Shown one piece after another: positions 37,584-49,716 of a stretch of 64,000 nt of DNA (position 1 is its first letter; every line of letters starts with the position of its first letter). The DNA comes from Notospermus geniculatus (Eukaryota > Nemertea > Pilidiophora > Heteronemertea > Lineidae). The notes below the pieces were generated by a model. That model searched no databases, was not told the origin of the DNA, and worked only from the letters and a program-made list of their open reading frames with translations. The DNA lies in contig NMRB01000896.1 in NCBI GenBank assembly GCA_002633025.1, forward strand, positions 187,164 to 251,163. Reading direction: 5' to 3'. The position numbers were made by a program, and so were the translations under genes.

Positions 37584-37984
37584 AACAGTGCCGCTGAAAG
37601 GGTAAATGTCGTCCTGGGTATATACAAAGATTACCCAGGATCTCAATCTTCACTAAAACAATGCCCTGGGTGCAGTTTCGGTAGCAGAACATCACCCAGC
37701 ATCCGCAATCGGTGCCTAGGAACGAGTCCTATTTAGAAATCCTGTGGAATTTCGCGGTCTCGCGCCGCGGTACTTGTTATGAGTGTAGCCTAGCTGTTCT
37801 TGACATTCTTCAGGCTGTCACGTGACCACGGGCGAGACAGCCTCGAATCCAGGTGTCATACCACGATGCTGGGTGATGTTCGGCTACGGAAACTACACCC
37901 AGGGTATTGTTTTAGTGAAGATTGAGATCCTGGGTAATCTTTGTATATACCCAGGACGACATTTACCCTTTCAGCAACAGTGCC
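37584..37984. mobile_element. 383-bp Mutator/Merlin-like MITE, 9-bp duplication
   Basis: The target duplication AACAGTGCC lies at 37584-37592 and 37976-37984. The element 37593-37975 starts GCTGAAAGGGTAAATGTCGT. Its TIRs are about 110 bp with few mismatches and carry repeated ACCCAGGAT/ATCCTGGGT modules. The same terminus (GCTGAAWGGGTMAATGTCGT) is on the element at 49726-50436. Long TIRs plus a 9-bp duplication point to Mutator-like or Merlin-like transposition. No transposase is encoded. Confidence 0.9.
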
Positions 37985-39965
37985 AAGTTGAAGCCAAACT
38001 TAGTAAGAGTTTCCCCAAGTATTTAATGGAAATAAGAACTCTTCCAAGGGAATGAGCACATTTACGGTGACCAAAATGAGAAGAAACTTTGCATTCAACA
38101 GAGCGAAGTTGAAGCCAAACTAGTATTAAGACTTTCCCTATAGTATATAATGGAATTGAGAACCCTTCCAAGGGAGTGAGCACATTTACAGTGACCAAAA
38201 TGAGCATTCTCAGCCTTGTCTACCTCAGTGGTCAGCCGAATCACCTCTGGATAACTCCAGATGATGCATGCTATGGAGACGAATCACGCCACTCCTAATT
38301 CCAATTACTTGTTTGTGAAGGAGGGTGCAAATGCGCCAAGTTCCTCGACAGCCTGTTACCCGTCGATAATGATGGATTCGCACAGTCATCAGAAAATCTA
38401 TCTGGATGAATGCATATCCAAGGTAATGACTTCTCTCTCTCCTTCGAGCAGGTAATGGACAAATTCATGTCATTACTGCCTAGCCTTTAGAACTTGCATT
38501 ATTCACTTATTGTCAAAGCTTTATCATAAATACCCTTCAGCTGTATATAGGCAAGTAATCGGCCAGTGGCTCTTGCTGATGCCTTCGGACACAGGTGGCA
38601 ATGAAAGTGGTTATTTACTGGCAAAAGCAAGTGTGGCGCTCGAAGTATTCTTGGTAGGAAAGGAATGTAACATAATGGTGCCAAAGGTGTACCGAATATT
38701 CATGATCACATGACAGCCAAGGAACAACATTCCTTGGCTGCAGATTGGTCTTCATACAGTATCCATTTAGTGCTGGGACCATAAAACCCTACGACAGTGT
38801 GTTGGAGGCACCTGTTCAGGGTTTCTGCTGGCAGCAGCCAAAGGAGCCAAAAAGCCACTTTTAAAATAAACTGGCGACAGACAGAAATAAATGATTGGCT
38901 CAAATTTTGTAATGCTATTTACAATGGAATATTGCTGCCCTGGATAAAAATACATATATTATTTCAACAAAACTGGCTACTAAATCTTTACTCCAACAGA
39001 AACCCTGCCTGCTGTAGGCTACTCGCCTGCTCTTTTTGCCCTGTGATTCAATGGGCATCATGTTTTGATTGGAGATGTTCACCTTTGGCACGTATCTTCC
39101 TTTATCGTCATACATGTACAGTAGTATACTACCGGAGTAACGCAGTACGACGTTTACCATTTGAAAGGTCAAACAGCATCCTATATCTGCATTCACCTTT
39201 CCCTTACATGACATAAACAGCCCTGAACTCTTTGACAAAACTACCGTAGAAAAAAGGAAGTTATTTAATGAAAAATCTGCCTTTTTTTGAAGGACGAGGT
39301 TTGTGCCTATCTCTTATTTTTGTGCTCTCCTCAGGCAAGTTCTTTTGTCATGGAGATTTGAGTTGAGAAGAATTTCTTCACATGCCAGTATTGAAGATTG
39401 ATTTACTCCCATCCAATGGTAGCAACGTCAGCCAATTCTGCCATTTCTTTGTCGAGCTTTCCAATCCAACTTGCTATAATTGCACTACCCTCCAGCTCTA
39501 TCGGCACGTTCATCTCTCGATGTACGAAATTAAACATCCAATTGAGGCAGCAGCTTAGAGATAATCATATATGTCTATTTCAGATGAGATGAAATAGGAA
39601 CAAAATTGAGTTTTGGGTCGGTTTATCTGCATGAGCTCACAGCCATTGCAGAGATTCCTTTCCAACTGCCCAATGCCTCACATTTATGACGGACTTTGGT
39701 TCGATATTGCATTTGCATGGTCAAGTCGACAATTGGAAAGTGGATTTACTGTGGCCTTCAGCACTAAAGAAGTGACAGCTAATGTAAAATAAGTGTCACT
39801 TTGTGTTGGACTGTCAGTGTTTGCTGGTTGCTCAAGTTGGTGCTTCTTTTATTTGGGCAACATCATCAAAGCTACCGGTTCTCCAAACAGACACGGAGAA
39901 ATTCAACAACACGCATGGGATTTTCTCCATGGTTCCAGAAACTCTCGTAATTTTACAGAGTGCGT
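37985..39965. other. Unassigned stretch with short duplications
   Basis: GAGAAGAAACTTTGTATTCA lies left of the preceding MITE (37565) and a close copy lies at 38081. The words AAGTTGAAGCCAAACT at 37984 and 38106 recur with about 120-bp spacing, so the insertion site lies in an older tandem repeat. No gene. Confidence 0.5.
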
Positions 39966-40310
39966 AAACTATTGTCCATTTCCGGGCGACCTGTTGTTCA
40001 CTATCAGCCTGACAAAGGATAAACGTACTCTTAAAGTTACGGGCGCTTTGTGAATAGAAAGTTTTAGCAAAGCCCCCGAAATGCCAACGCGAACGTCAAT
40101 CCTTTTGTTCGGTGTCGAACAGTGGGATTGGCGTTGGCGTTGGCGTTGGCGTTTCGGTGGCTTTGCGAAAACTCCCTAAAGGCCCCAAAGCACCCGAACT
40201 TTAAGGGTAAAATCCTCGTGTCACTTTGTGCTAAAATCCTCACACAATCCTTTGTCAGCCTGATAGTGAACAATAGGTTGGCCGCAAATGGACAAAGTTA
40301 GCAGTCCTGA
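39966..40310. mobile_element. MITE with inverted CCTGACAAAGGAT arms, nested insertion
   Basis: TGTTCACTATCAGCCTGACA near 39993 is mirrored near 40252-40272, and the arms extend to about 80 bp (GTCCATTT ... CTTAAAGTTACGGG). A half copy without insertion is at 47223-47334. A second small element sits inside (40060-40173). Confidence 0.65.
40060..40173. mobile_element. Nested 114-bp MITE with TTGGCG expansion
   Basis: AGTTTTAGCAAAGCCCCCGA and its near-complement form about 31-bp TIRs. The right arm carries four or more TTGGCG hexamers (about 40130-40155) where the left arm has a single GCCAACGC, so the array grew in one arm only. Confidence 0.75.
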
Positions 40311-41486
40311 AGTTACGTGGGCTTTATGAATAAGGTCCCTCCCTATTCATTATACTTTAAAATTGGGTTTTACTCTGGATTTTAGTATATATGTGTGCTG
40401 ATAATATTAAAAGGTCGGAGTCAATGTAAAGAAGTGACGTGGCTATTGTTAATCTTCAGGCTGTGGACGAAAGGGCATAGGGAGATATAGCAAGTCTGCC
40501 ATCCCTTTTTTCGCTTTGCTAAAAAAATGCCAAGTCATTGCCAGTTTCTGTCCCTCCACATACACTCAGAACTGACAGAAGTATTAATAAGAGGTGTTGA
40601 CATCTTGACCTTCCTTGCATTACTGAACCAGCCTCTTCATTGGCTCTGGGCTGCGCTGATAAACCTAACTGTCAACGTGCAGCGTTCTGCTGCCTTTGGG
40701 GTCATCATGTTATAGGGTTAGGCCGGCTAAGACGTGACATCCTTCAATCGCATGACATGTTCACTTGTCTTCGATCACATTCCAGCATTTCATTTGGCTC
40801 CAGGTGTGGACTGGTGTGAGATGCCGTCTCCCAAAGTCCTAATCGTGAGAGAAGCTCACAATAATGTAAAAACTGGCCACTTTTCATATAAGGCAATCCT
40901 CTTATAACATTTTCTGCCGTGTAACTCCAAAAAGGTCATTGGTAAGAAGATGAACCAAATACCATAGCGATACTGTAGGAATCCAGTTAGGCGTGGCATG
41001 TTGTGGCTCTTTCCCGCCTGAGAACCCTAAGAACTATCAATTTCTCTCCCTAACATAAATTACTCCTGTCATAGCAGCCTATTAGAGAAAATGGGGTTAA
41101 GTATGTCGCTAAGAGCTACGACTTCCTTGGCGGCTTATGACATGTTATCACATCGCCGGCAAGTAGCATCACAAGAATGGGATAAGATTCAGACTTTTGT
41201 CACACCATTATTGGTTCATTTGTAAGTGCAAAGTCAAAATTAGTTTCAAGTAATGCGATAAAGGAAACTTAGCCTAGGGAGTTAGGGTGCTGAAATTACA
41301 GACTGGTTCCCCATGTTGTGATTATCGAAGAAACTGTGGAAAATCCTGGTTAATTCCCATATCTTATATGCAGCCTATTTCAGTGTTGATTCGCTTTATT
41401 AGGTCTGTGAAGAATGCTTCCAAGAGTCCTTGGATATCGTCTTAGGGCAGGGATGGGTGGCCCGTCATTGGCGATATGGGTTTACT
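40311..41486. other. Unassigned non-coding stretch
   Basis: Starts with a solo terminus (GGGCTTTATGAATAAGGTCC, about 40318). Nothing else supported. Confidence 0.5.
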
Positions 41487-41586
41487 CATCCTCCCACAGC
41501 AGAGGTTTTTACCTCGCTCCTCTTCATCCACTTTGTGTGCGAGTGTATGAAGAGGAACGAGACCAAAGCCCTGCTGTGGGAGGATG
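41487..41586. repeat. 100-bp imperfect hairpin
   Basis: CATCCTCCCACAGCAG (41487-41502) pairs exactly with 41571-41586. The stem continues through CTCGCTCCTCTTCATCCACT with mismatches and a bulge, leaving a loop of about 9 bases. Size and imperfect stem resemble both a microRNA precursor and a short MITE. No target duplication is obvious. Confidence 0.6.
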
Positions 41587-42664
41587 GGGTTCACTCTTCT
41601 GGATGGTGCCGAGGCAAAACTTTATTAGGTGAATGCTTGAATTGGTGTAAGATGAGATAGGTGATGGTCAATGACGACAAGTTGCAGCCTTGTCAGATTG
41701 CTGGCTTAGTTTCTGAAATTGAAGACGAGTGGCCTGTCATGATTCACAGGTGGAAGAGTTCTGGTGTGTCCTTCCTATGTCACTATCATGTTCTGTAGTC
41801 AATTTAGTTTCCGAACACGTGTGTTGCCGAGAGTATTGTCTGATGTAAGGTCTCTAATGGGGATCCTAGCAATGATAGAGGGCAGCACATCGAAACCAGG
41901 TCTTATACAATGGACGCCTTTTGTGTGGGAAATTGATCAGGACCGGGATGTCAATTTCATTTCAATAGATTTAACCACTAGTGACACCTATTGAGGCAGT
42001 AGGTAACGGTCCCCATTGAAAATCCGACAGGTTGACTTTTACCCATGAGATTTAATTTCATTTTCACATAAAATTACCTTCACTGGTAATCTTTGTCTGG
42101 ACGTCATGCAACCATCTCCCAGAATGTTTTACAAAAAAGCAGTGATTCAGCTTGGTTCTTCTTTTTAGGGAGATTTCTCAGGTCAATTATGGATTTTATG
42201 TGATGGACATTGATTCCTAGAGACTGAGTCATAACCTGTCAATCAAACAAACTGCTTCAGTTAACTTCTTGCTCTATGAAATCCCCCTGTGTCAATGAAG
42301 CAGATTTTACTTTTTTGCTTCAACGAATTGACTCTTTTCGACTCATCCCGCTTATAGTTGATCTGCCAATTGCTACTTTGATCTTTCTCCCTGTTCCTTA
42401 CTTTTGGCAATCGTACATCTATGTGCTGTGATGTACTGCTGAAGTTAGAAGTGTCTGGTTTCTGTTGAGATAATGCCGCAATGACCCCCCCCCCCCAAAA
42501 GTGTTTCAACATTAGTGAAGTGTAGTCAAAATGAGATTTAAGTAATCAAAAGAGAAGGGAAAATTACTGAAGAGTGGTGAAAAATGAACATATCCTATTC
42601 CTGTTGCGTTCCCATTACTAGTAATTGATCATGATGTGTAATTTTTCAAATGGCTACCACTTCA
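41587..42664. other. Unassigned stretch
   Basis: A poly-C run at about 42485-42495 is the only notable feature. Confidence 0.5.
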
Positions 42665-42872
42665 ATGGGCCATATGCATAAAAAAGTACATGCTTTTTAC
42701 TTCAATATTGAAGCAATTTCTTCCATCCGTATGCATAAAACCAAAAGTAAATGCTTTTGCTAAAAAAGCATTTGAAACCAAGTAATTGCTTTTACTTTTG
42801 GCTTCTAGCAACTGCTTTTACTTTTTGCTTTTGCTAGAAGTAAATGCTTCATTTTTATGCATACGGCCCATT
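42665..42872. mobile_element. MITE, AATGGGCCRTATGCATAAA termini
   Basis: 208 bp. The left AATGGGCCATATGCATAAAA is mirrored at the right with one change. The interior is a low-complexity series of AAGTAAATGCTTTTGC-type words in both orientations. A related interior word (CAAATGCTTTTACTT) occurs in 46926-47052. Confidence 0.8.
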
Positions 42873-43952
42873 GCGTCACATACAACTTGAAATCCCATCA
42901 GGTGTCCACTTTCAATGAAAATAAATGTAAAAGAAGGTAATTATTACCATAAAGTCATTGTCGATAAATAACAAGGTGCTGTGATCGATGGATGTACATC
43001 TATTTCCTCAATGGGCATGCTTGGCTGATCGAAGTCCGAAATAACTTTATTGATGAAGTCATTCGTGATTTTTTCATGACTCACCACTTAAGTCCTGTGC
43101 ATGAACATCACAAATTGCTTATATTATTGGTGACCCAGCCGGTTCAGAGCTTACAAATCCATTTAATGCTGCTACTGAGTGTTGTTGTCATTCGATCAAG
43201 TGAACTCTGTTCAATACATCAGACTTTCTATAGGCAATTTCCTCTGCACATTACTTTCAATTTAGTTTGGGAAATTAAATGGACTACAGAATTTCTTGAT
43301 CAAATGGCAAAATAACATAACCAGGACCCTAAGTTGGGAGGATAATTCCATCAGGAACTTACTGTTGTTGCTCTACACCTAAAGGAGACAACCAGCAACC
43401 AAGGTGAAAAAAATTCGTAACCGAAATTCTTTCATCGATTTATCAGTGCAAAAACAGAAGTCAATTTATCCCCAATATGAGTGAGCACCTGATGGTGATG
43501 GGCCACCGACCAAATAAATTTGTTACCATTCCCGTCAACAGGTTTAGCTCTATTCCGGCCGCTGACCAATTCAAGTGATGGCTGAGAAAAAATAAGACAA
43601 TGTGCCCAATCACATAAAGTGATGAAAATAAGCAGCTTTTCCCAGGGCATGAAATCTTGTAAAACTTCCTTGATTGAATATCAAGATCCATAGCAAGTGG
43701 GTTACCATGGTGGCCTATTTCTTTTTCTTCAGGATAGGCTACTCAACTTTGTAACTTTCTGCTCCACTCGATGATTTGCTGCAGTGTATCAACTACTTGT
43801 GCATCGCGAACCCTTGCATAACTAACTTGTTCTCGGCTGAGGGAGCAATCTCTCTGGGTGTGTGCTTGGCACTTTGATCACAATACCATCTAATCGCGAA
43901 TGGAGGGTGATAAGCACTGTCCATTACAATGAACTTGGGCGAAAATTTTCCT
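42873..43952. other. Unassigned non-coding stretch
   Basis: No feature supported. Confidence 0.5.
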
Positions 43953-44082
43953 CTGGGTCCATATTCATAAACATACTTAAGTCAAAGTGTGATACAAAGT
44001 CAGAGTGTGATACTTATCGTTTGTGTTGAACAAAGGATAAGTGTCACACATAGACTGAAGTAGTTTAATGAATATGGGCCTA
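43953..44082. mobile_element. MITE, intact TTAAGTCAAAGTGTGATAC family member
   Basis: Left CTGGGTCCATATTCATAAAC and right TTTAATGAATATGGGCC are mirrored, and TTAAGTCAAAGTGTGATAC is mirrored by GTGTCACACATAGACTGAAG. The left arm has an internal direct repeat (GTCAAAGTGTGATAC, then GTCAGAGTGTGATAC). Confidence 0.8.
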
Positions 44083-45576
44083 GGCCCCTTATTGACATCG
44101 TAACATACGCCATTTGAATTAGTAGTCTATCTTTTAAACCAACAGAGATTCTTAAAATAAACTACATGCCTGTGTGACGGAATCTTTCATTAAACCTGCG
44201 TAGTATCAAAAATTGACATCTATTTTTGGTAGTAGGCCAGCACATCTCTACTTCATATTTGAGATTTTGTCATATGCATCGGTATCCTTAGGCGCTGGTG
44301 TAGCCGAAAATGCTCATCAAGCGAGCCAGGTTTTTCTCTAGGTACGTCACACCAGTGTTTCTTGTAATATCCATGTGACTCATTTAAAAAAAATGTATGA
44401 CAAGTCTCCAAAAATGAACCTGAGTGTCTGTGTCCACTTCTGAATATTTCTCATCAATACTGCATGAAAATGGAAAGCCATTGATCATGTCCGTAAAAAA
44501 GCGAACGAGTTCATGTTTATGCTCCATCTAGCATTGCTACGTACTGTGTGTGCTAACCCAAATTAGCATTGAGCTATCAGATGACATCCAAATGGTGATT
44601 GATGTACGATGCAAATTAGCACTCTTGCACGAGGAGTATTCATCAGTGGTCTGATTTGTGACAGGTTTAAATCACACTCTTCCATTCTCAGCCCTCGTTC
44701 ATCTTCACCATTTCTTATGCAGTGATCAGAGACTTTATCGCTGTCAAGATCACACCAGAAGGTTTCTCGCTGCCGTTGGTGAAGATGAATTCAGGTATGC
44801 CATCTCCTGTCAACTTCTGTCATAAGACTGACTGTTAGGGGCCGTCTCAAACTACATTGATGCCAAAAAAGACGAAGTGACTTCATCTTTTCCCTGACCT
44901 CCTCCCCCCTTGAAAAGATGAAGTATGTAGCCAGAACCTTGATCCTTTCTGACGACTGCATATAAAAATGGCATTCTCCTGTAAAAAAAGGGTGCTGCCA
45001 AATTTTTTCAAAAAAGATGAAGTGGGCTTCCCCAAATCGAGAACCCCCCCCNTAGAAAAGAATGTGGATAAAGTAGCTCCTGAACAGTCTGGAAGAGAGG
45101 AGTCTAGAAAAGTGTGGCCAGTAGTCATTCATGGTCATTGCTCTTGGCTAGATCACAAGCTGCTGTTTACTCTATGATGGTGCTTCTGGCTGCTTTGATC
45201 CATCTGTCAGATTGTATTTCACAGCTGCGCTGCCCCTTAGGTTATTGGTCGTCATCTTACTCACACAGAAGGGTCTACTCACAAGTGACCACGCTGTTCC
45301 TGGGTCTCATTCAAGCGAGAGAAGAGTGTCAAGCTGGTTGTCTTTGCCAAGGTGACCTTTCTTCATCTACTGTGTGTGTCACATAGTGCTCATGTAACGA
45401 CAGGTTGACAAATTTACGATGAATATTGCTCCAGGTCATGAGACAAAATAGTACATATTGTATGTTGCAGTATCATATTCGTCAGGCTTTCGTGGTGTCA
45501 TCATCGATTATGTTTTCAGAGTTATAATTTTACTTTCAATCAAATATTTCCAAGGTGTACTTTTATCCGAAGTATC
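44083..45576. other. Unassigned stretch with a decayed repeat and N join
   Basis: GGGGCCGTCTCAAACTACAT at about 44839 looks like the left end of another MITE. The following 200 bp are rich in GATGAAGT/CTTCATC words and run into poly-C and N 45052. No gene. Confidence 0.45.
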
Positions 45577-45747
45577 TTCATCAAGTACAAATTGAAGATG
45601 GGGATTTGGCCTAGTGGTTTAAGGCGTGCTGCCCCTTAGTGCTGGCGACTGATGCCTTATGCGAGGGTCCGTGGGTTCAATTCTGGTAGGAAGCAATGTC
45701 TTTCACCTTAGAAACCCGATTCTATTTCATATTCATCAAGTACAAAT
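45577..45747 (+). mobile_element. Short tRNA-derived SINE with 16-bp target duplication
   Basis: TTCATCAAGTACAAAT occurs at 45577-45592 and 45732-45747, bracketing a 139-bp insert. The insert carries A-box TGGCCTAGTGG (45607-45617) and B-box-like GGTTCAATTCT (45674-45684). The wide A-to-B spacing suits a tRNA with a long variable arm (Leu or Ser type), but the acceptor stem is not clean, so this is a retroposed tRNA-like sequence rather than a working tRNA gene. Confidence 0.8.
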
Positions 45748-46925
45748 GCTGCAGAATAGGTTTTCTGTATTTGTACTCTGAGCATATCCCATTAGGTCTC
45801 AAACTGTTGGTTGCTTCTTCACCACATTGCTGATGCCTCTGGCACCTTCACTTGGCATCAGCAAAAAAGGACATTATTTGTTCATGGATGGTAAATCATG
45901 TTTTTATCACTGCCCCTCCAGCAAACAGTAAAAGGTGGTAATTTTTTGGTAGCAGAGTAGTGAAAAACCAACATTGAACAGATGCTTTGGTGCATTGTAC
46001 AGTTCATAGAAGTGGCAAACTGGTATAACTCGAGGCTAGTAGAATCTATGTGGCCATCCCATCCGAAGTTAGGAGAAAAACCGAGCATGCATGGAGTGCT
46101 CAATACTTCTCTGCTAACTTTACTGTGTTACTACTCATGGCTCTATCTCGAAATAACGTTGGAAGAATATCTTACCATTTTTCTATTGCATGAGCAACAT
46201 CAGTGTGGTTAACTGCCCTTGGCTAAAGATATACCATGAATGTTGCATAATTTGGTCCTCTGCAAGGAAACACTCCATATCGGCACGAGTCTTTTCATGA
46301 CTTCGTCGTCACAAAAAAAAATCTCTTTAGGATTTTCAAAGAAAATCTTCCTCAAGGAAGTCTCACTGGTGTCTGGGATTTTTCTGAGGAATTGGTTTCT
46401 GGTGTCTATCAATCGGAGACCAAGATAGGCTACCTTACCCTAATTTGCGGTACATTTGACAGCCAATCCAGAATGTTACGTTCAGTAACAATTTGAACAG
46501 CAACAAAAAAGAGATTTTCCTAACAATCAACAGCAAACGTCAACACTGAAATCTTGAATGCATCTGAAAGGAGAAACATCAAATGTTTTTTTTAAAAGTT
46601 GAAATGAGATGTTGCCACAAAGCTGTCGACTATACAGTTAAGATCTCAATTTTAAATCAAATAGAATGCTTAAATGAGATGAACCAAGTAAGCTGGCAGG
46701 CATCTAACGTTGTATGACTTATGCAAATAACCACACCGAGAAGATCAAAGAGGAGTAAATTGCTGCCGAGTGAATTAGTCAATAAATGATAATCACTTTG
46801 GTCGCTGTTGCAAGTTAAAGCCCCACTGGTGGTTACACTTACGACTAAAGTAAATGGTTTTGCTAGTCTAAATTTTCGAACTTTGGTTTGCAGACTTTCA
46901 TTGCCAAAATCAACACGAGGGTGAA
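45748..46925. other. Unassigned non-coding stretch
   Basis: No feature supported. AAAATCTTCCTCAAGGAAG-type short inverted words occur near 46330. Confidence 0.5.
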
Positions 46926-47052
46926 CCAATGGCTGATATTTATAAAAGCTAGCAAATGCTTTTACTTTAAATTTTGTAGTACATTTACATTGGACACTGC
47001 TGTGCAAATCTTAAGTAAAAGCATTTGCTAACTTTTATGAATACCAACCATG
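46926..47052. mobile_element. MITE, TATTTATAAAAGCTAGCAAA termini
   Basis: The left arm CTGATATTTATAAAAGCTAG and the right arm mirror each other through CAAATGCTTTTACTT, giving about 45-bp TIRs. The outer edge is ATGGYTGRTATT. Confidence 0.75.
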
Positions 47053-47222
47053 GAGTTGTTGGCAACCATGCAAGTGGTTGATCATCTACTGACAGTTGTT
47101 CGTCAGCCGCAATCCAATGCAAAGAATGGTGCATCAATGAGGACGATAACTCACTGCCTCAATAGGTGTCACCAGTGGTTAAAACTATTGAAATGAAAGT
47201 GCCTTGCTCCCGTTACTTACGG

Positions 47223-47334
47223 AACTGCGCAAACTATTGTCCTTTAATAGCGTACAACCTATTGTTCACTATCAGCCTGACAAAGGATTTGCGTACCCTT
47301 AAAGTTACGGGAGCTTTGTGAATAAGGTCCCTGA
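47223..47334 (+). mobile_element. Half copy of the 39966 MITE family
   Basis: CAAACTATTGTCC, TGTTCACTATCAGCCTGACA and CTTAAAGTTACGGGAGCTTT match one arm of the element at 39966-40310. The opposite arm is absent. It ends in GTGAATAAGGTCCCTG. Confidence 0.65.
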
Positions 47335-47439
47335 TCAATGTCCCGCACAAAGGGAGTCCATTGTATTGGACATGGTTACGATGTGCTGCACTCTGATCCC
47401 CATTGGTAGCCAACCACATTTTACGATTTTTAGGACAAG

Positions 47440-47616
47440 TGTTATATTATATCTGCCAGTCTGTGGGTGAGTGTGTCCCCCTATTGTTTGGGAAACGCTG
47501 GCAGATAGATCGACAGGTTTCTCTGTGTGTCCTCTATTTGTCAAGTCGCCGCTTATTCCGTCAGACAATAGGAGGGGAACACTACAGATGGGGAACACTG
47601 GCAGAAGTTACACCGG
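47440..47616. mobile_element. Partial member of the GGTGTAACG MITE family
   Basis: The right end GTTACACCGG and interior words TTTCTCTGTGTGTC, AAGTCGCCGCTTATTCCGTC match 28423-28597. The left terminus is not recognisable. Confidence 0.55.
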
Positions 47617-49716
47617 ACAGGACGTTTTGAGAACTACTTTAGTGTGGCAGTACCTTGTGTACCAAGGTGACAGAAACACAAGCATTGCTTACTCTGTCCT
47701 TACTTGGCCAGAGTGAAAGTTGAGGTGTAATGCCGTGCTGATTATTAGTGATAGGAGATGCTTTCAGAAATCCATATGGTAACTTGAAACTCATATCGGC
47801 GGTCATGTATCCATTTAGAGACTACACATTCATACGAGACATGAGATTTATCAGCCAAATGATATGATAGTAGCCTATCAGTGATTGCATGGTATATGTA
47901 ACCAATTGATCAGAATGGCTCCCTGATTTCTCGATTGATTGCAATATATTTTGGTATTTAGATTTATGGTTTCCAGGACCGCAGAGAATATGTTACAGTT
48001 AATGCCATCTGCATTTCTAAGATAGCTGTAGCTGGTACTATTTGCTGAGCCAGTCTGCTTCAAGAGGCTTTCGCTAGGTTCAATCTTGGTGTTCTTCTGA
48101 CACGGTGTGGGGGATAGAAGCTGTAACAGCTGTAACATAGAGGATTGAGAGGACTTTGCACTTTCACCTGACTATGCCAGAAGTTTCCAGTTTGATGACC
48201 AAATCTGCATATTATGCACAAATTTACTTAATTTTGCAAAATTTTAAATCTTTCTCTACATTGGAATTCATCGGAGCTGAATTAGATATTACAGTCATAT
48301 GAATAAGCCCCATACAAGGTTGACCACAGTGGTGTAAAACCCTTTGCATAATGATCAGATTCGATTAGTTTTCTGGGCCTGTTCGTCCTTCTGATTAGAC
48401 AGTTTGATACATTCTGCAGTTTTCAACAGTCTTCTCTGGTCCGAGTCCAGACTTCCGACAGTTCTTGAAAAACGTGACTGCCTTATGAAAAGACATCGTC
48501 TAGGAGTTAAATTACTTTCGAGCATATCCGAAAAAAAATCCATGTTGCCAGAAACCATCGAAATTGTTGTTTATAAGGGGCAGCAGCCCCTTCTATCCCC
48601 ATATTCCTCCCATTATAAATTCAAATCTTGAGTTTCACCAAGATGATTTGAGGGTATGAAAAGAAATAGAATAATTTACATCAATTCCCTGAGCTGCATT
48701 CATCTAATTCATTGCTCTCCCTAGGTTTTAGTCATGTGATTTGGGCTATCAATTTTCTATAGGATTTAAATTTTTGCTTCATGATTTCACCAAAAGCAAT
48801 TATTCTCTGTCAAAAAGAAAATGATGAAAATGTGAGCATGAATTTTTGCTTGTTTCTTGGGGACCTCATCTTCAATAGTTAATTGAACCATGATTAAAAG
48901 CATACCCACGACTCTAATTCATGATGGAAATTGGACACTTGTGCTGTGCATCTGCAATGGCAGTTTAAGAAGTGGGAGAAGACTATTTACAACCTTGATT
49001 TTTGGACCCAAGATACAGAATAGCACAAAATTGACANACCCATGTTACATGTATATCAAGTTTGCACATTAGACATCTGCGATAAAAATCTGGTGAAGAT
49101 GAGACCAGTTAAAGTTGAATGGTACTTTTTATGTTTTCAGTTCTGGCCCGCTGGCAGCAGAATGGACAATCAAATATCCATGAAAATTGGGCTGTGGAAA
49201 CCTATGACACTGAGCTACACCAAATTTTTATCATTGGTACAGCTAATGAAGACAATCGACGTCATTTTCGGAGGTACTCGGCTACATTCGGGCGGCCATC
49301 GTAACCTACCTCGACTGTATATAGGAGCCTCGACGTAGTAATCATCTCGCAATTCGCGAGATAATTCAGTGATTTGCCGCAGTGAGTGAATAGTCTGTGA
49401 TCTTGACCATCGTCCACACTGGATATAGTGCAGACCTATGCTGATATTTTTCACGTATTAATCGGTTCTTTGCACATTGTATCGGTGGGATAATTTTATT
49501 TGTTGTAGAATATGAGGTTATTAAGTGCATTTAGGCAAATTCTGGCCAGTGATAACACCGAGGCTGGGCTGATGCAATGTTGAAACCAAAATGGCCGCCC
49601 GGCCTTCGCTTCACCACTTGAGAAGTTCAACCTGCTGGTAGTGTGAGTAGCCCTTCATCAGAAAAGGTAACATGCTTCAACTCATTTTTCTATGTGTCAC
49701 TCACAATCCCTTATTG
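47617..49716. other. Unassigned stretch, N at 49037
   Basis: Short frames only. No splice, domain or repeat evidence. Confidence 0.5.

Noticed and set aside
38797-39238. Overlapping frames on both strands of 107-139 codons
   Set aside because: Low-complexity hydrophobic composition, no motif, and neither strand is preferred.
44791-45138. 115-codon minus-strand frame
   Set aside because: Crosses the N at 45052 and a poly-C run, within a decayed repeat.
45599-45690. Functional tRNA gene
   Set aside because: A and B boxes are present, but the acceptor stem does not pair cleanly and a 16-bp target duplication marks it as a retroposed copy.
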